Positions 36,801 through 64,000 of a DNA stretch of 64,000 nt are shown piece after piece. A program made the translations under genes and the position numbers. Each line of letters opens with the position of its first letter. Within the stretch, counting starts at the first letter, position 1. A model generated the notes under the pieces. That model saw nothing but the letters and a program-made list of their open reading frames with translations, was not told the DNA's origin and searched no databases. The stretch comes from Macrobrachium rosenbergii (lineage: Eukaryota; Arthropoda; Malacostraca; Decapoda; Palaemonidae): assembly GCF_040412425.1 (NCBI RefSeq), contig NC_089749.1, positions 8,919,662 to 8,983,661 of the forward strand. The letters run 5' to 3'.

Positions 36801-39800
36801 CCAAATGGGCTGTTTCCATCTTGAACCCAGTCTGGTGAGGGAATCTGTTCAAGGGAGAGATCAACTGGCTCTACCCGCCCCGATTTCTTTTCTGACAAGA
36901 AAGATTTGGCTGTAAAAGCCTGGCGACCGATCTGTCACGACTTCTACAGCACGTTCTCTCGGCCTCACTGCAATCTCCTCCTGGAGAGCTCGATCTTTCG
37001 GTGAGCCAAGTACGTAGGACTGGAATTGGACCAGAGAGTCGGTGTGGGGTGGTTGAGATTTGAAGGGAAGTAGATAACCCTCCCGAAGGACATCTACTAC
37101 CCAGGTCTCTGCTCCATGTCACTGCCATGTTGCCCAATGGCTCGACTGGCACCCCCCACTGGCGGCAGCTTTTGGAGGGGAACACTGACCCTAGCGTTTT
37201 CCTCCCTTCTTTCTATTGGACTGAAAGGGTTGGGGAAAGGGGCACAACTGAAATCTGAGCCCTTTGAGATACAGTAGAGGCAGGCACAGCACTATGCTGA
37301 GAGCCTGAGCTCCGAGCAGAAGTGCCGGGTGCTTGGATCTCCTCAGAGGTCTACGCACCCTCAGCTCCCCAATCAACGAGTCTTGAAGTAAACCTTAGTT
37401 TTACCAGACCACTGAGCTCGAAGAGACTCGTGACGCGGCCCCTGAGTCCGAAGACCAGAGAGAGCCAGCAAGAGATCCCTGTGTCTCTCTCCAGGAGAGA
37501 GACACCCCTTCAGAAGACCCAGTGCAGGACTTCTTCCGCGAGGAAGAAGTGACCTCCTTTTTCCTCCGCTTGTGGGCTTTGGAAAAGGGAGGGGAGGAGG
37601 CGGAAGCAGATGAAGACGATGATAAAGAAGACGACACTCTCCTCGATCTTTTCTTGGACTTCTTCTTCTTCTTCTTCGCCTTCTTCAAGAGAGCATGGAG
37701 GATCTCTTCCCCAAGGTTAGAGGAAGACTCAGGAACAGACACCTGGGGAGCAGGAACGGGCACCACGGAGGCCACAGCAGGAGCAAGTGTCTTGTGTACT
37801 ACCTGCCAGGGTTGTCAAAGTAGGGTGCATCGATACTGGTAAAGGCATCAAGTAGTTGGTTATCATTGTGACAGTCGACATGGTGACTGTTGTTGAGGCA
37901 TGAGTCACAGGAGAGGGAGCAGGGACATGCGTCGCTTGGAGGTGACTGAGGATGCCCCGCATTGAAGGGACTCCTTGGAAACCAAGAGACTTCCAGATTT
38001 CCCAGAGCTCTTCCACCTCCTGGAACAAAAGTCGGGTCAGGGAGGGGGGGGACCCCCATTCATGCCGAGGGAGACTTGTCTCCCCCCGAGCGAATGGAGG
38101 CCACTGCAGGGAGGTTGTCCTGGCTTCCAGTTCCCCAAAGATGATCTCCTGCAAGAGAGGACAATGAAGGGGAAACCTCTCCCGAATGAGAGGTAGCAAG
38201 GCATGAGTTTCTTTGGGAGGATGAAAGCATCCAAAGGATTACTCGCCAAGAGTGTCATCAGGGGCATATTACCCTCATATGACTTGGGGAGCTTCTTTTG
38301 GTACTTCCTCCTCAACGAATACTTCTTCCATTGCTCTGGAGTCCAGTCACAGCACTCCTAACAAACATAGTCAGGTTCACACTCAAATCCCCTGCATGAT
38401 GTGCAGAGGAAATGAGGGTCCACATCAACAGGGGAGTAATAATGACTGCAAGCATTATCTGAGGTACCAGGGCATTTGCGTATGGTAACCGGCTTGCGCT
38501 CCGGTGGCTTAAATGACTCATGGGTTTGCTCCATATTAAGCAAGCACACAAGGACATAAAATAGCAAGTAACAAAAGGAAACAATCCCACTGGGAAAAGC
38601 GATGTCCCAAGAAGAACACAGCGAAAGCAACGGCAAGCAGGGCAGAGGGCGGTGAAGCACATCTACTCACAAGGACGGTTGAAAGTAAAGTGATGCTTTA
38701 CCAACTGTGATGGTGGGACTCCCACCCAGTCGTTAGGTAGTTAACTACCATAACACCTTGTCAAAAGTTTAACGGCTGGTTCCAGCTTTGCTGAAGGCAA
38801 TTCCTATATAAAGACTGAAAGGTTTGTATATCGTGAAGGAACAAACTGAGTACTATGAGATGTTGCTTACCCTGACTGCAGTCTTTGGCGATATAAACAT
38901 TCTTAACTGTTATAATCTTGTCATGTTCCTTCAGAGAGACATCTGATGTCCAGTTATAAGGATTTTCCTTATCCAGTGAAACCAGAGTCAGACGTTTTTC
39001 CAAGAATTCCATTTTGACTGGAACCAGGCCAGAAGGAAAGGTTTTTGGAAGGTTGTCTGTTAGGCTGAATTTATTCTCGTTGCCCTTAACGTTCGTGCTG
39101 ATGTAGGAAGGACCCAAGTCTGCTTTAGCAATGATGAGGTTCAGTTTGTCTTTTTTCGTGCTGAGGATATTTTTTCGCCACGTGATGCTCCAGCAAACAG
39201 CCTTCTGCGGAAAGTATCAGTCAATTAGCGAAAGAATGTTCCATGGAAAATCCCCTGGAAAATGAGTCTTTATGTAAAGTAAAACAAGGATGAAAGTGTA
39301 ATTATAAGAGGAATCCAAAGGCAATGGCAGCTTATCCCTGTAGGGGGGTAGTGGCGTCAGTGCACCTCATGAGGTGCACTGTAGGCATTACTTAAGGTTC
39401 TTTGCAGCATCCGATTGAGCCCTAGCTGCAACCCCTTCCATTCCTTTTACTGTACCCCTATTCATATTCTCTTTCTTCCTAACAACTGTTTCGCAGTGCA
39501 ACTGCAAAAAGGTTTTCCTCCTGTTACGCCACTCAAACCTTTCTACTCCCGATTTCCATTTCAGCGCTGAATGACCTCGTAGGTCCCAGCACTTGGCCTT
39601 TGGTCTAATTCTGTATTCCATTACAATGGCAGCTTATGACTAGTCGCCGTTCTTACTCAGCTTGTGTCGAATACGAAGTCTGACCTAACGTATGTGGTGG
39701 CCGTTGCCTTTGGAGACGGGGGTTGGAATTTCATGCAAGGGGGATTTCCTCCACCAAGGGACTCACAGCTCTTAACTTGCCACTGTTTTCCTTTCTCGGG

Positions 39801-40888
39801 ATATGGTGCATTAGAATACCTTATAAGTGCTAGTACAGAGTAGAAGGAAGGGCAGTTTGATGTGTGTAATGTTAACCAGAGGAGTGGCTGGAGGTATACC
39901 TGATCATCATTTGGAAGCAACGAAAGATTAATAGATAAAAGATGAAATTGAAGGGACCCGAGTTCAAATTTGGCAGTAAATGTGAGTAAGACAAATGAAT
40001 TTGATGAGAAGGAAGAGAGAATAGGAGAAATGGGTGACAAATTGGCTGGGGTCTGCAAATTGGAAATGGAAGGGTTATGAGAAGAGAGTGCAAAATTTCA
40101 AGAGAGTGTGTGTGTGTGTGTGTGTGTGTGGTTATAGGAGGGTGAGAAAATAGAACAAAAGGAGCCCATAAAAACGCGAAAAGGTAGGAAGTCAATGCTA
40201 TATATTTTAGAGAACAACTGTCTCCCTCAATAGGCAAGTAATGAATGATTTAAGAATCACAGAAAACTGATATTCCTACCAAGAGTTCCTGAGGTCAGCC
40301 GTTACGTCACTCCAGTTGGTAGCTTCTCAATCTTCTTAATCGCTGGTTGGAGGAAGGTTTTATCTGTAGTATCTATAATACCTGAGTCCCAAGCTACCAA
40401 CTGGAATGACGATATATATGTGTGTATACACATATATATATGAGAAAAGAAAACAGGATGTTTCAGAAGGAAGCAAGAGGGGAAAAGATTAAAATGACGA
40501 AAGAAGAATTGAGAAGAAAGCGACAGAATATGATCAAGAACTGTACAGAGAATAAGAAGCTGATTTAAAGGACTGTATATTAACGCAGAGAGAAAGGTCG
40601 AAGGGAAGTACGTAAATGCAGCGAGGAAGGTCGTATGAACGAGTAGATTCCAGAATACCAAACACAAATGGGAGATGCTTTCCTGTGTCGACAGAGCGAG
40701 TACTTTTGAGGATAAGTTGAATGTGGAGAGAGAGAGAGTAAAAAATGAGGTCACTGAACCAGATGGAGACTTAACGAGTCTATAGGGATGTGTTGCTTAC
40801 CTTCGTAGATGTACTCACGAGCACCTTCTGTCCCAAGGATGTGAAGAATGGCCAGAAAGCAGAGTTCTCCCCAGCGTCTGACAATCAT
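30742..40888 (-). CDS. unrecognised type I membrane protein, six supported coding exons
   Basis: Exons in transcript order are 40888-40801, 39829-39675, 39204-38871, 33275-33031, 31702-31558 and 30830-30742, with a possible seventh at 28528-28468. All have AG acceptors and GT donors, and their phases chain without a break (1, 0, 1, 0, 1, 0), giving 352 residues before the tail. Residues 1-~24 look like a signal peptide (hydrophobic CFLAILHIL). The ectodomain of about 300 residues has at least eight Cys and N-glycosylation sequons (NWT, NSS, NTS, NYS), with alternating beta-strand-like patches. Exon 6 encodes a ~21-residue transmembrane helix followed by YQCK. I do not recognise the family. 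It could be a lineage-specific receptor or adhesion protein. Its start lies 1.42 kb from that of the divergent receptor kinase. Confidence 0.6.
31000..31480 (+). mobile_element. decayed non-LTR retrotransposon fragment
   Basis: Plus-strand translation gives VDERRNIADMILDERSSE and WFCHVEIMRSSSLVKRV followed by VEGRR. This resembles the 'FGHVERM...LVKRV...EGRR' tail of LINE polyproteins. It is interrupted by stops and frame changes. Confidence 0.4.
31558..31702 (-). CDS. unknown membrane protein, exon 5 (membrane-proximal ectodomain)
   Basis: Reads VTNMNTSSLNYSNPRV..., then VQCLKECPKEAYTCNDFMEG, with three closely spaced Cys and two N-glycosylation sequons. Acceptor TTCCAG is good. Donor GTGATC is weak. 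Confidence 0.6.
31800..32100 (+). repeat. interspersed repeat family A, near full-length copy
   Basis: Head GTGCCGTCAGCGCACC, middle CCCTTCGGCCCCTAGCTGC, and TTTCAGCGCTGAATGACC near the tail. It lies antisense to its host gene but in the same absolute orientation as all other copies. Confidence 0.75.
32527..32846 (+). mobile_element. MITE-like element with CAGTSRACCCC termini, TA-flanked
   Basis: Left end CAGTGGACCCCAGCCTATT and the reverse of the right end CAGTCAACCCCTGGTATTCG are imperfect inverted copies, flanked by TATA on both sides. Length is 320 bp, AT-rich, noncoding. It resembles pogo/mariner-derived MITEs. Confidence 0.6.
33031..33275 (-). CDS. unknown membrane protein, exon 4 (ectodomain)
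   Basis: The acceptor CTTGCAG is chosen because only it keeps the frame open. The product EDDELEVIFPLSQD... contains HFDGPELHLCWDQ and an NSS sequon and ends SHKVK before donor GTAGGA. Confidence 0.7.
33419..33600. repeat. DIRS left inverted terminal repeat (element 3' end)
   Basis: Outer part 33420-33470 is the reverse complement of 33650-33700 with one or two mismatches. Inner part matches the reverse complement of 38700-38830. Confidence 0.85.
33645..33760. repeat. DIRS internal complementary region
   Basis: It joins a sequence complementary to the left terminus (33650-33700) to one complementary to the right terminus (TTTGTTCCTACACGATATAC at 33709, against 38821-38845). This is the arrangement used in the model of DIRS circular replication intermediates. 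Confidence 0.8.
34289..35371 (-). pseudogene. DIRS tyrosine recombinase, degraded
   Basis: The N-terminal core-binding part reads in one frame at 34961-35371 (VVDFLVFLHREKLLSFSAVKGYRAVL). The catalytic end reads in another at 34289-34588 with the HxxR motif in RAHEVRG and a downstream YLRDIAHKSLDTFSLG. Frame changes between the two show it is broken. The enzyme would integrate circular element DNA without target duplication. Confidence 0.75.
35490..37185 (-). pseudogene. DIRS reverse transcriptase-RNase H, degraded
   Basis: RT motif A is intact (LSVDLKDAYFQIPIH at about 36750). The catalytic YxDD position reads RYLNKWLVLA at about 36560, so both metal-binding Asp are lost. RNase H follows (SLHQLTMQVHEWAV, ARYIPGKRNVVADMLS) and then the ELFATQHNRKL segment. 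Several frameshifts separate these pieces. Confidence 0.8.
37388..37418. repeat. short match to the tail of the tRNA-derived SINE
   Basis: ACCTTAGTTTTACCAGACCA and flanking bases are identical to the SINE end at about 58600-58627. It lies inside the DIRS gag region. Confidence 0.5.
37400..38660 (-). pseudogene. DIRS gag-like region, degraded
   Basis: It contains VDVDPHFLCTSCRGFEC followed by Cys and WTPEQWKKY, as in DIRS gag proteins (DPHxxCxxCRG...C). Downstream is a Ser/Lys-rich basic tract with a run of Lys (37640-37680). The frame shifts at least twice. Confidence 0.65.
38700..38846. repeat. DIRS right inverted terminal repeat (element 5' end)
   Basis: Read on the minus strand it starts TTTGTTCCTTCACGATATAC and continues into GTCTTTATATAGGAATTG, matching the left terminal repeat. 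Confidence 0.85.
38871..39204 (-). CDS. unknown membrane protein, exon 3 (ectodomain)
   Basis: Acceptor CCGCAG and donor GTAAGC bound 334 bases. The product starts KAVCWSITWRKN and ends VYIAKDCSQ, with an NWT sequon and beta-strand-like alternation. The donor lies only 25 bp from the edge of the DIRS element. Confidence 0.7.
39340..39628 (+). repeat. interspersed repeat family A, near full-length copy
   Basis: GTCAGTGCACCTCATGAGG at the head, GGTCCCAGCACTTGGCC and GTATTCCATT at the tail. Confidence 0.75.
39675..39829 (-). CDS. unknown membrane protein, exon 2 (ectodomain)
   Basis: The reading runs from an acceptor TACTAG to a donor GTATTC and provides exactly the phase 1-to-0 link needed between exons 1 and 3. 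It includes WQVKSCESLGGGNPPC and KATATTYVRSDF. The donor is weak. A better GTAAGA donor lies 25 bases further, but only after an in-frame TGA. Confidence 0.45.
40107..40131. repeat. TG microsatellite
   Basis: Twelve uninterrupted TG units in the intron of the unknown membrane-protein gene. Confidence 0.9.
40306..40410. repeat. foldback: 20-bp inverted repeat around a 65-bp loop
   Basis: The left arm 40306-40325 (CCAGTTGGTAGCTT core) and right arm 40391-40410 (AAGCTACCAACTGG core) pair with one mismatch. No target duplication was noticed. Confidence 0.6.
40801..40888 (-). CDS. unknown membrane protein, exon 1 (signal peptide)
   Basis: ATG at 40888-40886 opens MIVRRWGELCFLAILHILG..., a basic start followed by a hydrophobic core typical of a secretory signal. 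The donor is GTAAGC and the exon ends in phase 1. A second good donor (GTGAGT), also in phase 1, lies within the exon. Confidence 0.6.
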
Positions 40889-42309
40889 TGTGAAGAAGTT
40901 TTTATATTTTGCCAGCTGGCCAAAACCGTCGGTCGTCCTTCCCCCTTTTAAAGGGATGGGAGGGTTCTAGGAAGATTTCCCCACCTTTTGACGGGACGCA
41001 ATGACTGAGAATACTGTATGGAGAGTTGGAGACCTTCGGCGGCGGATGTTCACAGTAACTAAGCGAGCAGGTTTTCAGTCTCCTTATCTCCTCCCCTCCC
41101 GCGACTGAGATACCAATTTTTGTTTTTTTAGTGAAATTTGAACCTAGGTGACACCAATTACAAGGGTGTGTGCGTGTGTTTATGCATAAGCTAAAGCTAC
41201 TGAATAGGTTGCTATTATTACGAAAGCGAGGTGTGCATTGATACAGACGAGGAGGTCCTTTGATAATACTCAAAATATTTTTTTTAAAGGCGTTGGGTAC
41301 CTGATACGAATCCCCGTAGGGAGACCTCGTTGCTTGCTATAAACTTATAAAGTTTCTTTGCAGAGTTCCTTCGGCCTCTAAATGCAATCCCTTTTCATAC
41401 CTTTGACTGTACCTCCCTTCATATTCTATGTCTTCCATCTTACTTTCCTCAGCCATATTCTAACAACTGTTTCGTAGTTTCAACTGCGAGGTTTTCCTCC
41501 TGTTGCACCTTTAAAACCTCCTCTGTTCTCGATTTCCCATTCAGCGCTTGAATGAACTCTTCATAGGCCTCAGAGCTTGGCCTTAGGCCTAAATTTTATA
41601 TTCCATTCAATTCCATTCCAAGATCTGATATAACACAGAATACAGTAATAGTTTGTCCTTGTAATTCAGTCAATAAATTTCATTAAAAAAAAGTTTAGGC
41701 AACTGAACTGTTGCATCAATTCTTGTAAAAAGATTGTAAAATGTAAATATTCCGGGTCAACGTGTATTAATGACAGTATTAACAAACAGATATCTCCTAT
41801 GAGTGTAGCATATGGGTCTACACCTCCGGCTTGGCGGGTGAAAGATAACGAAACGAACTAGACAGATCGATACTCCCACCCACCAAGAGGGCCATTTTAG
41901 GTGCAGTCACGAGGTTTTGAGTTCGTTTACGAATAAATAAATGAAAAACACGAATAATTAAAGAAGAGGAAGAATTGAAAAATAAACAAAAAGCCCAAAA
42001 CAGACCGTCTCGAACTCTAACTGCGAATATCAATAGGCCCATAACTCTATGGCACTGTTAGCAGACATAATGACACGAGCGTAACTATGCTAAGCATACT
42101 TAAATGTATAGCATTGGCAATGTATACTTTAGCTTCTGCGTACTTGCGCATAAGCTAACGACCAGTTTCCGTTGTCAACGAGAACGTATAGCAAGAGTCT
42201 AAAGATTAGACTCTCAACTTTTTTTTTCCAGTGTCGCCAGTATCCTTGTCAGTGGCAGGACGGAGACGCGACGTTTCCCTAGACGCACATCGTGCATGAG
42301 ACCAGCAAA
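40889..42309. other. divergent intergenic region between the unknown membrane protein and the receptor kinase
   Basis: 1.42 kb separates the two start codons. It contains an interspersed family-A repeat (41310-41622) and otherwise no coding signal. A polypyrimidine-AG just upstream of the kinase start (about 42218-42232) may be the acceptor of a 5' UTR intron. Confidence 0.5.
41310..41622 (+). repeat. interspersed repeat family A copy
   Basis: CTGCGAGGTTTTCCTCCTG, CATTCAGCGCTTGAATGA and TTAGGCCTAAATTTTATATT mark it. The head is replaced by unrelated sequence. Confidence 0.65.
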
Positions 42310-63020
<20,711 letters not shown>

Positions 63021-63038
<18 letters not shown>

Positions 63039-63077
63039 CCTCAGGTTGTCTTTGATGTTTCAGAAAAATAACCTCAG
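63021..63077 (+). repeat. 24-bp direct repeat spanning the receptor stop codon
   Basis: 63021-63044 and 63054-63077 are identical, including the last codons and TAA of the receptor gene. Spacing is 33 bp, a multiple of three. Confidence 0.9.
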
Positions 63078-63411
63078 TGTCCCCTACCTTTATAGAAAGT
63101 AATCCAAAATGTTTAAAGCTTGAAAAATAACTTCCAGTGTATCCATATTGTTTTGATAATGTCCAAATAACATCCTAATGTTTAGGCTTTGCACTCCAAA
63201 ATTCAAATGATGTCCCAGTGTTTAGATTAAGCACAACTTTCACAAGTAGGGCCCTGATTCAATACCGAATGAGTGGCAATGTTTGTGCCTTCACTAGATA
63301 CAGTTTGATATGTCCATAATGCAAGTACAAATTGAAACTGCAGAATACTCAAAGTACAAAGCAAATGGTTTTCGTCCCATCTCTTCTTATCTCTGTTTTC
63401 TTACTAATATC

Positions 63412-63678
63412 CGCATTACTTAAGGCTCTTTGCAGCGTCCCTTCGGCCCCTAGCTGCAACACCTTTCATTCTTTTACCTGTAACTTCCTTCATATTCTCT
63501 TTCGTCCATCTTACTTCCCACCCTCTCTGACAATTGTTTCATAGTGCAACTGCTTTGAGATTTTCCTCCTGTTACATCGTTCAAACCTTTTTACTGTCAA
63601 TATCCTTTTCTGCATTGAATGACCTCTTCATAGGTTCCAGTGCTTGACCTCTGACCTAAATTCTATATCCCATTCTCT
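63412..63678 (+). repeat. interspersed repeat family A copy in the receptor 3' flank
   Basis: GCATTACTTAAGGCTCTTTG, CCCTTCGGCCCCTAGCTGC and CTAAATTCTATATCCCATT mark a member without the first part of the head. Confidence 0.7.
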
Positions 63679-64000
63679 TCCACTAATCTCCACTTCCCAA
63701 TTTAGCTGGACGACTTTCTCTCTGCCTTTGTCAAGTTTGAGAGCTAACAAGACGAGTAGATATCTCACAGCGATGTCTCTTTCAGGCAAAGGGAAGAGGA
63801 GATGTTTAGTTATTTTAAAGGTCTGTTTAGCCTGAGTTTCAAAATATACTTCTTTTATTATTTGCTCCCTTTCGGAAGGGAGACGAAGATGTTGTCAAGA
63901 TGATTGTCATGCTGATGGCATTGGTGAGGAAGATAATAATAACTAAAGATGTACATGATGATGATTGTAATAGCGTAAGGTTGTACCCATTATTTTGTAA
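63679..64000. other. receptor 3' flank
   Basis: No gene or repeat recognised. A short ATG/GAT-rich stretch closes the window. Confidence 0.3.

Larger units (their letters stand above)
33419..38846 (-). mobile_element. DIRS-type retrotransposon (tyrosine-recombinase retroelement), decayed
   Basis: This 5.4-kb element lies sense to its host gene. Remnants in minus-strand order are gag-like, reverse transcriptase (VDLKDAYFQIPI), RNase H (ARYIPGKRNVVADMLS, FATQHNRKL) and tyrosine recombinase (RARAHEVRGIGSSLAF). The termini are inverted repeats: 33440-33575 and 38703-38840 share GTCTTTATATAGGAATT and CAAAGCTGGAACCAGCC in opposite orientation. An internal complementary region at 33650-33735 carries the reverse of the left outer end and a copy of the right outer end. 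This gag, RT/RH, YR, ITR and ICR architecture is diagnostic of DIRS elements, which are known to be common in decapods. No LTRs and no integrase. Confidence 0.9.

Noticed and set aside
39657..39674. Stronger donor (GTAAGA) for exon 2 of the unknown membrane protein at 39649-39654
   Set aside because: Using it includes an in-frame TGA immediately before the junction. The weaker donor at 39674 keeps the frame open.
40302..40754. 150-codon minus-strand frame as an exon of the unknown membrane protein
   Set aside because: The plausible piece (LVAWDSGIIDTTDK) lies in the foldback, is in the wrong phase and ends at a stop before its donor.

Overview
This window is animal nuclear DNA, most likely from a decapod crustacean (prawn, shrimp or crayfish type). 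The reasons are spliced genes with GT-AG introns, a very high load of di- and trinucleotide microsatellites, TTAGG-type motifs, a tRNA-derived SINE, and about a dozen copies of a ~300-bp short interspersed repeat that I associate with decapod sequence. No bacterial features (operons, ribosome binding sites, CRISPR) are present.

Layout. (1) 1-676, minus strand: the 5' coding exon of an unrecognised acidic protein that runs off the left edge. (2) 7094-24538, plus strand: a complete gene for Integrator complex subunit 1 (INTS1) in eight coding exons. It joins into about 2,095 residues, with one apparent one-base deletion in exon 3. (3) 24539-30741: 3' flanks of two convergent genes, with minisatellites and microsatellites. 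(4) 30742-40888, minus strand: a gene I do not recognise, read as a type I single-pass membrane protein (signal peptide, N-glycosylated Cys-containing ectodomain, transmembrane exon). Its largest intron is almost entirely a 5.4-kb decayed DIRS-type retrotransposon (33419-38846) with inverted terminal repeats and an internal complementary region. (5) 42310-63038, plus strand: a receptor tyrosine kinase of the PDGF/VEGF receptor (Pvr) family. It has 21 phase-consistent coding exons giving about 1,237 residues: signal peptide, Ig-like ectodomain, transmembrane helix, and a split kinase domain with an insert and tail carrying candidate SH2/PTB docking tyrosines. (6) 63039-64000: 3' flank with one more interspersed repeat.

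How the genes relate. INTS1 is a housekeeping nuclear RNA-processing scaffold. It points away from the acidic-protein gene, 6.4 kb apart. The unknown membrane protein and the receptor kinase are head to head, with start codons 1.42 kb apart, so they may share regulatory DNA. That is inference.

Mobile DNA: besides the DIRS element, introns hold MITE-like elements with readable terminal inverted repeats and target-site duplications (two hAT-type with perfect 8-bp duplications, three TA-flanked), fragments of non-LTR retrotransposon 3' ends, a tRNA-derived SINE, and a 1.6-kb pyrimidine-rich satellite just upstream of a receptor exon. Exon coordinates come from reading splice sites, codon phase and protein similarity by eye. 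No alignment or transcript evidence was available.
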